Part shown: positions 19,455 to 29,315 of the stretch, piece after piece
Numbering within the stretch: the first letter of the stretch is position 1
Layout: each line of letters starts with the position of its first letter
NCBI RefSeq assembly: GCF_017310035.1
Contig: NZ_CP022296.1
Location: 1,612,001 to 1,676,000, forward strand
Origin: Nocardioides sp. S5
GTDB lineage: Bacteria; Actinomycetota; Actinomycetes; Propionibacteriales; Nocardioidaceae
Length of the DNA: 64,000 bases
Direction: 5' to 3'
Made by a program: the position numbers and the translations under genes
The notes under the pieces: model-generated
The model's input: the letters and a program-made list of their open reading frames with translations, nothing else
Told to the model about the DNA's origin: nothing
Database searches by the model: none

Positions 19455-20425
19455 GCCCAGCCCCGGCGCTCGGACAGCCAGTCCCAGCACACCGCGCCCT
19501 GCCAGCGCTGGTGGTCACGGATGTGGGGTGAGGTCGGCGGGACCGGCAGCTCGCACTGGGCGAAGAAGTAGCCGACGTAGAGGGCGAGGTTGATGTCGAC
19601 GGTCTCCGCGTCCAGGTCGCGCAGGAGCCGTCGCTCGGCGATCACGGCTTCGACGTCGATGCCCTCGCCGCGCGGACCGATGAGCGCGGCGACCGAGTCG
19701 AACCACGCCGCGCCGCGCACGGGCCAGTTCCAGTCGCACAGGAGCGCGCGGCCGTCGGCGTCGATGAGGACGTTGTCGGAGCGCACGTCGGTGTGGACGA
19801 GCGTGTCACCGCCGACCACCTCGGCGTAGCGCCGTGCCAGTGCCTCAGCCTCGGCGAGGTGGGCCGGGTCCAGGTCGGTGCGGGTGCGGTGGATCGACTC
19901 CCAGCCGTCCAGCAGCGGGGCGAAGTCGGCCTCGGCCGTGTCGAGGGCGAGACCGGCGGGAGCCGGGGTCAGCACGTCGGCGACGACCTCGAGGGAGTCG
20001 AGGAGCGCGTCGAGGTCGCCCGCGCGCCAAGGCCGGTGCGGCGCCCGGGCGGCGACGTGCTCGATGCCGAGGACGACCCAGTCGTCGTCGAGGTGCCAGA
20101 GCAGGCGGGGCGCGGGGACGCCGGTCGGCAGCGCGGCGAGCTTGCGCGCCTCCTCGCGGTAGGAGTCGGCGAACATCCGCTGCGCCTTGACCGAGGCGGC
20201 CTTCACGAAGTGGCGCGAGCCGTCCTCGCAGACGAGCACGGAGGCGAAGCCCGGGGTGAAGCCGCTGGTCTGCGAGGTCGCGGTGACGACGGGTGAGCCG
20301 CACTTGCCCTCGATGTAGGCCCGGAGGTTGACCGGGAGGAAGGGCCACTCGAGACGCCGGGCGGTCCGGTCGTGCGGGACGGGGTAGGGCGTGACGGGTG
20401 CGGTGCGGGACTCGGGCCGGGACAT
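19451..20425 (-). CDS. APH-fold kinase, first of pair
   Basis: A 324-residue kinase-fold protein with SRHFVKAASVK (nucleotide Lys), LVHTDVRSDNVLI (catalytic loop) and LLCDWNWPVRGAAW (metal Asp). ATG 20425 has GAAGGA about 8 bases upstream. It forms a two-gene operon with the paralog at 18465-19454. It is divergent from a TetR gene whose operator may also sit near its promoter. Confidence 0.85.
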   Translation of the reverse strand: MSRPESRTAPVTPYPVPHDRTARRLEWPFLPVNLRAYIEGKCGSPVVTATSQTSGFTPGFASVLVCEDGSRHFVKAASVKAQRMFADSYREEARKLAALPTGVPAPRLLWHLDDDWVVLGIEHVAARAPHRPWRAGDLDALLDSLEVVADVLTPAPAGLALDTAEADFAPLLDGWESIHRTRTDLDPAHLAEAEALARRYAEVVGGDTLVHTDVRSDNVLIDADGRALLCDWNWPVRGAAWFDSVAALIGPRGEGIDVEAVIAERRLLRDLDAETVDINLALYVGYFFAQCELPVPPTSPHIRDHQRWQGAVCWDWLSERRGWA

Positions 20426-20484
20426 GGCGGCATCCTTCCCCACCCGCGACGTGGGGGACGAGGGGATATCGGTCCAGACCGCGA

Positions 20485-20513
20485 TTGACGCCTAACGGTG
20501 TTAGGAGAATGCT
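20485..20513 (+). promoter_or_regulatory. tetR promoter with operator in the spacer
   Basis: TTGACG (20485-20490) and AATGCT (20508-20513) are 17 bases apart. The spacer begins with CCTAAC-GGT-GTTAGG (20491-20505), a perfect 6-3-6 inverted repeat. A TetR dimer bound there would block the promoter, so autorepression is likely. Confidence 0.65.
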
Positions 20514-20521
20514 TCACCGGC

Positions 20522-21145
20522 ATGGGACAGGTGGCCCAGCGGCGGGCTCGCACGACGGACGCGATCATCACCGCGGCGCGGGCCGTGATCACCGAGGAGG
20601 GCGCGGCCGGGCTGACGCTGGGGGAGGTGGCCAGGCGGGTCGGCATGCGCACGCCCTCGCTGTACGGCTACTTCACGAGTCGTGCGGACCTCTGTGACGA
20701 GCTGTTCCGGCGCGGCTGGGCCGACTTCGGCGCGGCGACCGCCCACCTGGTCCCGGTGGAGGGCACCGACCTCCACACGTTGCTCGCCGAGGCGATGGAC
20801 GTCTCGGTCGGCTGGGCGCTCAGCCACCCCGCTGAGGCCCAGCTGATGTTCTGGCGCCCGGTGGCGGGATGGCGACCGTCTCCTGAGGCCTTCGCCCCCG
20901 CCGAGGCCGCCCTCGGCCAGGCGGCGAACGCCCTCGCGGGCGGCCAGCGGCTGGGTCTCCTCGACGTCGCCGTCGACGTGGAGGAGCTGGTCCAGGTCTG
21001 GGCCGCCCTCACCGCGGGAGTCATCTCCCAGCAGCTCTCCAACGAGCCCGGCGTCGCCATGGCGCAGGGCCGCACGTCGCGCCACCGCGCGGCCCTCGTC
21101 CGCATGTACGTCGAGCACTACTCATCCGACCGGAGCGCACCATGA
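20522..21145 (+). CDS. TetR/AcrR-family transcriptional regulator
   Basis: A 207-residue regulator. Residues 8-60 are the TetR helix-turn-helix (TTDAIITAARAVITEEGAAGLTLGEVARRVGMRTPSLYGYF). The C-terminal domain resembles TetR_C_13/WHG type (AQLMFWRP, then VWAALTAGVISQQLSNEP). ATG 20522 lies 8 bases after the -10. A GTG 8 codons upstream falls inside the operator and is unlikely. Its stop overlaps the next gene as ATGA. Confidence 0.9.
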   Translation: MGQVAQRRARTTDAIITAARAVITEEGAAGLTLGEVARRVGMRTPSLYGYFTSRADLCDELFRRGWADFGAATAHLVPVEGTDLHTLLAEAMDVSVGWALSHPAEAQLMFWRPVAGWRPSPEAFAPAEAALGQAANALAGGQRLGLLDVAVDVEELVQVWAALTAGVISQQLSNEPGVAMAQGRTSRHRAALVRMYVEHYSSDRSAP

Positions 21146-21942
21146 CCACCACCACCACACCTCGTGCAGCCGCGCTGCCCCAGACCGACCGCGACACCGC
21201 CCGCGACCTCGCCGCCGCGGAGTACGCCACCCTGCTGGCGATGGTCGACGCCTTCTCCGAACCCGACTGGGACCGTCCCACGGACTGCACGGCCTGGCGG
21301 GTGCGCGACATGGTCGCCCACGTCGCGGGCGCCGCCGAGGAGGCCTGCCGCCTGCCGGTGCTGCTCCGGCACCAGGTGGCCGCGCTGCGCGGCATGTGCC
21401 GCGGCGACGGGGTGCTCGTCGACCTGCTGTGCCAGGCCCAGATCGCCGACCGCGCGGGTCTGCCGGACCCGGACCTCGCCGCGGACCTGCGGCGCTGGGC
21501 AGCCGGGGCCCCGGACGGGCGGCGACGGCAGCCGGCGCTCCTGCGGCGTACGCGCATGCCGGCGTTCGCCGGGCTGCGGCCGGGATCGCGGATGGCCTAC
21601 CTCCTCGACGTCATCTACCTCCGCGACACCTGGTTGCACCGGGTCGACCTGCACCGGGCCACCGGGGTCGACATGCCCGTCTCGTCCGCGGAGCCGGAGG
21701 TCGTGGCGCAGGTGGTGCGCGACCTGGACCTGGAGTGGACGGGGCCGGCGCTGGTCCTCGACCTCACCGGCCGCGGAGGGGGCCGGTGGTGCGTCGGGAC
21801 GGGCGAGCCGGTCGCCGTCGTGACCGAGGACGCCGTCGCCCTCATGCGCCTCCTGTCGGGACGCTCGGACGAGTGTGTGCTCGCGACCGATGGAGATCCG
21901 TCCGTGGCCGACCGGCTGCGGGCGACCCGCGTGGTCTTCTGA
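21142..21942 (+). CDS. Maleylpyruvate isomerase family (MDMPI/DinB) mycothiol-dependent protein
   Basis: A 266-residue protein with an N-terminal MDMPI_N four-helix domain (EYATLLAMVDAFSEPDWDRPTDCTAWRVRDMVAHVAG). Likely metal ligands are His in MVAHVAG and the DTWLHRVDLHRATG segment (HxxxH) near residues 165-178. The C-terminal domain is SCP2-like. Family members use mycothiol, found only in actinobacteria, as thiol cofactor. It is translationally coupled to the TetR regulator, which probably controls it. Confidence 0.85.
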   Translation: MTTTTTPRAAALPQTDRDTARDLAAAEYATLLAMVDAFSEPDWDRPTDCTAWRVRDMVAHVAGAAEEACRLPVLLRHQVAALRGMCRGDGVLVDLLCQAQIADRAGLPDPDLAADLRRWAAGAPDGRRRQPALLRRTRMPAFAGLRPGSRMAYLLDVIYLRDTWLHRVDLHRATGVDMPVSSAEPEVVAQVVRDLDLEWTGPALVLDLTGRGGGRWCVGTGEPVAVVTEDAVALMRLLSGRSDECVLATDGDPSVADRLRATRVVF

Positions 21943-21988
21943 AGAACCGGGGTGCGGTGGACGCGGGCGTCGGGGAAGGATGGCGCCC

Positions 21989-22516
21989 ATGCCCGCGCTC
22001 GTCCTGCCCACCACCTCCGTCCGCACGTCCTTCCTGGAGGCGATGGACGAGTTCGTCGCCGAGGGCGTCGAGCTCAGCCAGACGGCGGCCTGGATCGACC
22101 ACAACGCTCCGGGCTGGCACGACCCGCAGACCTTCGCTGCCTTCGTCGAGGCGGTCCGGGCCGACGCGCTGGAGGAGACCCCCCGTCCGGAGTGGCACGT
22201 GCCGTGCACGACCCTGTGGTGGGTCGACGGCGAGCACTACCTCGGCCGGCTCGCGATCCGCCACCGGCTCACCGACTTCCTGCTCGAGGTCGGCGGCCAC
22301 ATCGGCTACGACGTACGGCCCACGCGCCGGCGGGAGGGCCACGCCACCGCCATGCTCCGCGCGGCGCTGCCGTGGGCGCTCGAGCTGGGCATCGACCCGT
22401 CCCTGGTGACCTGCGACGACGACAACGTCGGCTCCATCCGGGTGATCGAGGCGGCCGGCGGCGAGCTGGAGGACGTCCGCGGGGACAAGCGGCGCTACTG
22501 GGTGCCCACTGCCTGA
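21989..22516 (+). CDS. GNAT family N-acetyltransferase
   Basis: A 175-residue acetyltransferase. The CoA-binding motif A is IGYDVRPTRRREGHATAMLR near residues 105-124, followed by VTCDDDNVGSIRVIEAAGGEL (motif B). ATG 21989 was preferred over ATG 21980 because GGAAGG sits about 9 bases before it. The acceptor is unknown. Confidence 0.87.
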   Translation: MPALVLPTTSVRTSFLEAMDEFVAEGVELSQTAAWIDHNAPGWHDPQTFAAFVEAVRADALEETPRPEWHVPCTTLWWVDGEHYLGRLAIRHRLTDFLLEVGGHIGYDVRPTRRREGHATAMLRAALPWALELGIDPSLVTCDDDNVGSIRVIEAAGGELEDVRGDKRRYWVPTA

Positions 22517-22602
22517 CGATGGGGGGCGCACCGGGAGGCACGGCCCGCCGGGCGGAGAATGTCCTGGAAGTCGTGTCCGACCGAACCGAGGGGAACAAGG
22601 CC

Positions 22603-23175
22603 ATGGCCGCGTCCAGGACGACCGGGCTGCTGGCCGCCGCCATCGCCCTTGCGCTCGCTGCCGGCCTGGGCGCCACCGTGCCGGCGCACTCGTCGAGCAC
22701 GACGAAGAAGGACCCGAAGGACGACGTCTTCCTCGGGAGCCTGGGCGGCGGCATCGATCTGGCCGCCGTGCAGCTCGCGACGCTGAACCGCAAGAAGCGC
22801 ATCCGGGTCACCTTCGGGCTGCACTCTCCCGTCCAGCAGGGCAGCCTGGAGAAGCCGGGCGGCATGTCGGTCCAGTTCATCAAGAACACCCGGGTCTGGC
22901 GCGTCGTCGAGGTCGTCCGGGAGGACGGCGGGTTGCGTGGCGAGGTCTGCAGTCACTCCAGGGGACCCGAGGTCACCGATCCCTACGACTGCAGCGCCCT
23001 GCCGGTCACCCGGGTCGATGCCAGGACCTATCGCGCCGTGGTCGAGCTCGACCAGGTCAGGAAGGGGGCCAAGGTGCTGAGGTGGACCGCCAGGACGATG
23101 GACCTCACCAGCGGCTCACCCGTCAGTGACTCGATGACGGCAGAGAACCGCGAGCCGTTCCGCTGGCGGCTCTGA
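22603..23175 (+). CDS. Secreted hypothetical protein
   Basis: A 190-residue protein with a signal peptide (MAASRTTGLLAAAIALALA to about residue 30, ATVPAHSSS). The mature part begins KKDPKDDV and has two Cys residues (EVCSHS and DCSALPV) that could form a disulfide. No family recognised. GAGGGG precedes ATG 22603. It resembles other short actinobacterial exported beta-rich proteins. Confidence 0.7.
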   Translation: MAASRTTGLLAAAIALALAAGLGATVPAHSSSTTKKDPKDDVFLGSLGGGIDLAAVQLATLNRKKRIRVTFGLHSPVQQGSLEKPGGMSVQFIKNTRVWRVVEVVREDGGLRGEVCSHSRGPEVTDPYDCSALPVTRVDARTYRAVVELDQVRKGAKVLRWTARTMDLTSGSPVSDSMTAENREPFRWRL

Positions 23176-23213
23176 CTCAGTCCCTGGGCGGCACCTCATG
23201 GCGCGCTCCGGCC

Positions 23214-24146
23214 CTACCGCGGTCCGCTGCTCGTCTCCGACCCGACGCCCTGAGGCACCGGGGCTGCCCGGGCGCGGGTCGCGACGGCCACGCCGACGAC
23301 CGCGACGACCAGGCCCACGAGCTGGAGGACCGAGAGGGTCTCGTCGAGGACCAGCCAGGCGAGCACTGCGGTGACCGGCGGGCTGAGGAAGAACAGGCTG
23401 GCGGCAGCGCCCGAGCCCCCGCGCAGCACCAGCAGCGACAGCAGCACCAGGCCGATGATCGAGTTGACGACGGCCAGGAAGACCACCGCCACGAGGGCCT
23501 GGCGGGCGTCGGTGACCGGCCACGCGCCCTCGGTGGTCCATCCCAGCACCAGCATCGGGGGAGCGGACACCGCGAACTGGACGGCGGCCGACCACAGCAG
23601 GTCGGGCTGGGCCCCGATCCAGCGCTGGCCGAGGGTGCCGAGGCTGAGGGTGAGCATGCTCAGGCAGCCGATCAGCACCGCGGCCGCGCCGCCCGCGTGG
23701 CTGAGGTCCCCGCCGAGCACCAGCAGCACGCCCAGCACCCCGACGACGAAGCCGACGACCTGCAGGGGCGACACGCGCTCCCCGAGCAGCCCGGCGGCGA
23801 GCAGCGCGGTGAGGACCGGGCTGAGGGCGTGGAAGAGCGAGGCGAGAGTGGCGCCGAGGCCGAGGTCGAAGGCGACGTACATCAGGCCGAACTGCACCGC
23901 GTTCATCACCAGCCCGACCGCCGCGACGCGGGCGAGGGTGGCGCGGTCCATCCGGGTCGGCCGGCGCAGCGCCAGGGACAGGGCTGCGGCCAGGACCGCC
24001 GCGAGCACGAAGCGCCAGCCCAGCACCGTGAAGGGTGCGGCGGCGTCGACCGCCGCCGGACCGGAGATGTAGCCCGAGGACCACACGAGCACGAACGCGG
24101 CGGCGGGCACCAGGGGCAGGTGCGCCGATCCGGTCCGAGAGGTCAC
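23214..24146 (-). CDS. EamA/DMT family transporter
   Basis: A 310-residue protein with ten hydrophobic segments in two EamA repeats (VWSSGYISGPAAVDAAAPF at the start; LFFLSPPVTAVLAWLVLDE in the second repeat). The conserved proline-rich SPVLTALLAAGLLGERVSPLQ and the repeat-2 equivalent are present. It is probably a metabolite exporter. GTG 24146 follows minus-strand TAGCGT by 6 bases (leaderless), sharing the palindrome at 24153-24162 with the divergent gene. Confidence 0.88.
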   Translation of the reverse strand: MTSRTGSAHLPLVPAAAFVLVWSSGYISGPAAVDAAAPFTVLGWRFVLAAVLAAALSLALRRPTRMDRATLARVAAVGLVMNAVQFGLMYVAFDLGLGATLASLFHALSPVLTALLAAGLLGERVSPLQVVGFVVGVLGVLLVLGGDLSHAGGAAAVLIGCLSMLTLSLGTLGQRWIGAQPDLLWSAAVQFAVSAPPMLVLGWTTEGAWPVTDARQALVAVVFLAVVNSIIGLVLLSLLVLRGGSGAAASLFFLSPPVTAVLAWLVLDETLSVLQLVGLVVAVVGVAVATRARAAPVPQGVGSETSSGPR

Positions 24147-24152
24147 CCCGGC

Positions 24153-24162
24153 ACGCTAGCGT
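24153..24162. promoter_or_regulatory. Shared palindromic -10 of two divergent leaderless genes
   Basis: ACGCTAGCGT is a perfect palindrome. Read right it gives TAGCGT ending 6 bases before ATG 24169. Read left it gives TAGCGT ending 6 bases before GTG 24146. Both genes could be transcribed from the same bases. Confidence 0.55.
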
Positions 24163-24200
24163 CCGGGCATGGGGGGGACACCGCGGCGACCGTCGCCGGG

Positions 24201-24584
24201 TTGCGCCGGCAGTGGGGCCTCGGTCTCGTCGCGCTCGTTGTCGGCATCCCTCTGGGGCTCCTCACCGGTGGCCTCGGGATCCTCCCCGTGCTGGTCCTCC
24301 TGCCGGTGGCGGCCGGCCGCACCCTGGCCCTCGCCCAGGTGGTGCCCGCGTCCTGGCTGGTGCTCGCCGTCGCAGTGCCGGCGTTGCCGGTGCTGACGGC
24401 GGTGGGCGCGATCCTGGGCATCTTCAACCTGTGGGCCGAGCCCGTCATCCTCTTCGTGCTCGCCATGGCGGCCGGGGTGGTCGCCGCCGTGGTGCTGGCA
24501 GCCCTGCTCGTCGCGTGGGGGATCGAGGTCGGGCGCGTGCGACGCTCGTCGGTTCGGCGCCCCCACGCCCGCGTGGAAGAATGA
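24201..24584 (+). CDS. Small membrane protein; start disrupted by a G7 tract
   Basis: From TTG 24201 the frame encodes 127 residues with three to four hydrophobic segments and ends RPHARVEE-stop. The natural start appears to be ATG 24169, which lies 6 bases after TAGCGT. However, ATG is followed by a run of seven Gs that puts it out of frame. One extra G would give MGGDTAATVAGLRRQWG fused to the membrane segments. Either the assembly lost a G, the gene is phase-variable, or TTG is used. No family recognised. Confidence 0.6.
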   Translation: MRRQWGLGLVALVVGIPLGLLTGGLGILPVLVLLPVAAGRTLALAQVVPASWLVLAVAVPALPVLTAVGAILGIFNLWAEPVILFVLAMAAGVVAAVVLAALLVAWGIEVGRVRRSSVRRPHARVEE

Positions 24585-24618
24585 CCCGACCCCGCCGTCG
24601 TACCCCTGAAAGCAGTCC

Positions 24619-26492
<1,874 letters not shown>

Positions 26493-26493
<1 letters not shown>

Positions 26494-26960
26494 TGGCCGT
26501 GCGTGAGCTGGCCCGCGCCGACGACGGGTCGTGGCTGATCTGCCTCGTCGACGTGGGTGCCGACGGGCCGCTGCCGTCGCGCCCGGGCGTACGTCGCCTG
26601 CTGACGGTGGTGGACGGTCCCGTCCTCGGCATCGAGGTCGAGGGCGCGACGCACGTGCTCGAGCCGCAGCGCCCCTTCGCGGTGCCCGGGCCTGCGGTGG
26701 TCGGCGGTGCGGCGGTCGGCGGTGCGGTGGTCGTGGCGTCGGTCCCCGAGGGACCGGTGCGCGTGCTCGACGTGGTCGTCGACGACTCGGTCGACTCGTT
26801 CGTCACCGTGCTGGAGCTGGGCCGGTCCTCGGTCCTGCCGCTGGCGGGAGACCAAGTGGCCCACGTGATCAAGGGGACGGAGTCCCCGGACGTCGTCGTC
26901 GGACCCGGCGAGGTCCGGGGCCGATGCACGGTCGCGGTCGTCACGCTCCAGCGCCCCTGA
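26493..26960 (+). CDS. HutD/Ves-like cupin protein
   Basis: A 155-residue protein with a HutD-like pattern: SRPGVRRLLTVVDGPVLGIEVEG, then LEPQRPFAVPGPAVVGG. It is shorter than typical HutD (about 185) and lacks the N-terminal WKNGGG motif, so only a distant relative can be claimed. GTG 26493 overlaps the lepA stop by one base (TAGTG). No histidine-degradation genes are nearby; the function is unknown. Confidence 0.65.
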
Positions 26961-27012
26961 CCCCTCCGGCTCCGACCCATCCGGCAGCGTCCGCGGCTCC
27001 GAAGGTGCCGTG

Positions 27013-27861
27013 ATGAGACTCGGTGATCGGCTCAGGGTCGAGATGATGCGCGCCACGGCGCGGTGGACGGTGTCGTACGGCGAAGACCTGAGGTTCGCCG
27101 GCCGCGACCTGCCCGCACCGCAGCGGGTCCGCATCCAGACCCGGCACGGCAAGGTGCCGGTGCACCTCTATCGCCCGGCACCCGGTCCGCTCCCGGTCCA
27201 CGTGCACCTGCACGGCGGGGCCTTCCTCATGCGCTACCAGGCGATGGACGACTGGTGGTGCCGCTACGTCGCCGCGGTCGCTGGGGTCGTGGTGGCCAAC
27301 GTCGACTTCGAGGTCGCGCCCCGGGTGGCCTACCCCGTCGCCCAGCACCAGGCCCACGACGTCGCCGCAGCACTGGCCGCCGACGGCACGCCGGTCTCCG
27401 TCGGCGGCTTCAGCTCCGGTGGCGGCCTGGCCGCCTCGGTGGCCCTGCAGGCACGTGACGCAGGCTCCTTCACCCCGACGCTCCAGGTGCTGGGCATCCC
27501 CGCCCTCGACCTGTCCGCGGAGCCGCGCGACGGCGAACCCGGGATGATCTCGCCGGAGCTGCGCCGGCTGGTGCGCCGCGTCTACCTCCCCGACCCCGCG
27601 ACGCGGCGCGAGCCGTACGCCTCGCCGCTGCTGGCCCGGGACCTGACCGGGCTGTCGCCGGCTGTCGTGCTCACCGCTGAGCACGACGTCCTCCGCGAGG
27701 AGGGCGACGCCTACGCCCACCGGCTCCGCGCCTCGGGGGTGCGCGTGGTCCACGACATCACGCCCCGTGTCGACCACTACTTCCTCACCGAGGACCCGGT
27801 CCGCGCGCGCACGACGATGGCGATGGTGGCGGCCGAGATCCGCGACGCGCTCCTGGGCTAG
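27013..27861 (+). CDS. Alpha/beta hydrolase, HSL-family esterase
   Basis: A 282-residue hydrolase of the hormone-sensitive lipase type. It has the oxyanion motif HLHGGAF near residues 69-75, the nucleophile Ser in GFSSGGG near 137, acid Asp in TAEHDVLREEGDAY near 221, and His in RVDHYFL near 256. All three catalytic residues look present. It probably cleaves short-chain esters in the cytoplasm. Its TAG shares the bases CTAG with the convergent gene's stop. Confidence 0.9.
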   Translation: MRLGDRLRVEMMRATARWTVSYGEDLRFAGRDLPAPQRVRIQTRHGKVPVHLYRPAPGPLPVHVHLHGGAFLMRYQAMDDWWCRYVAAVAGVVVANVDFEVAPRVAYPVAQHQAHDVAAALAADGTPVSVGGFSSGGGLAASVALQARDAGSFTPTLQVLGIPALDLSAEPRDGEPGMISPELRRLVRRVYLPDPATRREPYASPLLARDLTGLSPAVVLTAEHDVLREEGDAYAHRLRASGVRVVHDITPRVDHYFLTEDPVRARTTMAMVAAEIRDALLG

Positions 27862-28412
27862 GGACGCCAGCCCGGGTCCCGGCCCAGCCGGGCCAGCAGG
27901 CGGTCGGACGCAGAGGCGTCGTCGGTCACCTCGACGGCCTCGGCGCAGATGCCCTGGGAGTGGAGAGCGTCACCCCAGCCGTCTGCGGTGGCGTGTAGCC
28001 GTGCCGCTTCCTCGTCGCTGACCGACCACTCCTGGCCGGTGGCCCGGGCGATGTCGGAGCCATGGACGACCAGGTCCCAGCCGTAGAAGTCCGCCATGGT
28101 CGCGGCGATCGTCGTGCGGCCGAAGTAGCCGTCGTACTCCAGCTCGGCGACGCCGTCACGGCCGAGGACGTCGGCGACGGCCGCGGCGTGCCCGCGCCAC
28201 GCGGTGGCCGGGTCGCTCCGGTCGGGAGAAGGGCCGGGCCCGAGGTCCTGTCGCTCGAGGAAGTCACGCTCGGTGTCGATGACGTGGTCGACGACGTCGC
28301 GCACGGTCCACCCCTCGCACGGGGTGGGTGCGTCCCACGCGGGCCGGGCCCGGTCGACGATGGTGGCGAAGGCGTCGGCTCGCTGGATGAAGTGCAGTGC
28401 GGTGTCGGTCAT
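27858..28412 (-). CDS. TIGR03086-type DinB/MDMPI metal-binding protein
   Basis: A 184-residue four-helix-bundle protein. The N-terminal motif is ARPAWDAPTPCEGWTVRDVVDHVIDTERDFL and the second is FYGWDLVVHGSDIARATGQEW; the His residues in VVDHV and VVHGSD are likely metal ligands. Such proteins often act in mycothiol-linked chemistry. It is divergent from an AraC regulator with a 51-base gap, so that regulator may control it. Confidence 0.85.
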   Translation of the reverse strand: MTDTALHFIQRADAFATIVDRARPAWDAPTPCEGWTVRDVVDHVIDTERDFLERQDLGPGPSPDRSDPATAWRGHAAAVADVLGRDGVAELEYDGYFGRTTIAATMADFYGWDLVVHGSDIARATGQEWSVSDEEAARLHATADGWGDALHSQGICAEAVEVTDDASASDRLLARLGRDPGWRP

Positions 28413-28447
28413 GGGCCCACGTTCGCAGCGGTGGTGTCGGTGCCTCT

Positions 28448-28456
28448 TGTGATAAT
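28448..28456 (+). promoter_or_regulatory. Extended -10 promoter of the AraC gene
   Basis: TG-T-GATAAT is an extended -10 whose hexamer (28451-28456) ends 7 bases before ATG 28464, implying a leaderless transcript. It is the best -10 match to consensus in the window. Confidence 0.6.
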
Positions 28457-28463
28457 CCGACAC

Positions 28464-29315
28464 ATGCCGAACACGCGTGGGGCTCGGAGGGTCGATCCCG
28501 TCGACCGCGCCCACCTCACGGGACTGAGCCGCCCCTCGCCGCCCATCCATCGCTACGCCCCGAGCAGCCACCTCACGGACCTGGTGGACCGTTTCTGGAT
28601 CCCGGTCTGGTCGCTGGCCGAGCCGTCCACCCAGAGCACCCTCCAGCACCCCGTGTGCCTCGTCGTCGTCAGCAACACCTATGCCCGCTTCTACGGCGTC
28701 GCACGAGGACGCTCCAGCGTCACGCTCGAGGGTGACGGCTGGGCGGTCGGCACCATGCTCACCCCTGGAGCGGGGCGCCTCCTGCTGGGTCGATCGGTCG
28801 CCACCGTGACCGACCGCTGGGTCGACCTCGACACCGTGCTGTCGTCGGACCACGCCGACCTCGTCGGCCGGGTCAGGGCTGCGATGGCGCCCGACCCGGA
28901 CGATGCCGACGCACACGCCGACGCGATAGAGGTGACCGAGCAGTGGTTGGCGACGCACCTGCCGGTCGATGAGCAGGGCCTGCTGGTCAACGAGCTGGTC
29001 ACCTGGTTGCGCGACCACCCGGACGCGACGCGGGTGTCGGACATGGCACGCGAGGTCGGGCTGACCGAGCGGAGCCTCCAGCGGCTGGTCGAGCAGCGAC
29101 TCGGGCTGAGCCCCAAGTGGCTGGCCCAGCGCCGACGGCTGCACGACGCGGTCGAGGCGCTGAAGGCGGGCACGACCGGCCTGGCCGACATGGCTGCCAC
29201 CCTCGGCTACACCGACCAGGCTCACTTCACCCACGACTTCCGGACGGTGACCGGGATGACGCCCGGGGAGTTCCTGCGCGACCAGCCCGGTGCCGTCACA
29301 CCGCCTCGCGGGTGA
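28464..29315 (+). CDS. AraC/XylS-family transcriptional regulator
   Basis: A 283-residue regulator. The N-terminal 150 residues resemble the DUF6597 sensor domain of AraC proteins (YAPSSHLTDLVDRFW). The C-terminal domain has two helix-turn-helix motifs: RVSDMAREVGLTERSLQRLVEQRLGLSPKWL and GLADMAATLGYTDQAHFTHDFRTVTGMTPGEF. Its last 20 bases overlap the convergent glycosylase-like gene. It probably regulates the divergent DinB-like gene. Confidence 0.92.
   Translation: MPNTRGARRVDPVDRAHLTGLSRPSPPIHRYAPSSHLTDLVDRFWIPVWSLAEPSTQSTLQHPVCLVVVSNTYARFYGVARGRSSVTLEGDGWAVGTMLTPGAGRLLLGRSVATVTDRWVDLDTVLSSDHADLVGRVRAAMAPDPDDADAHADAIEVTEQWLATHLPVDEQGLLVNELVTWLRDHPDATRVSDMAREVGLTERSLQRLVEQRLGLSPKWLAQRRRLHDAVEALKAGTTGLADMAATLGYTDQAHFTHDFRTVTGMTPGEFLRDQPGAVTPPRG

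Noticed and set aside
16384..19593. 1,069-codon open frame on the plus strand
   Set aside because: Shadow frame over comEC, holA, rpsT and a kinase gene; low complexity and no motifs.
18465..20425. Aminoglycoside resistance from the APH-fold pair
   Set aside because: The catalytic residues are present, but the family is broad; there is no resistance-gene context, so only kinase fold is claimed.
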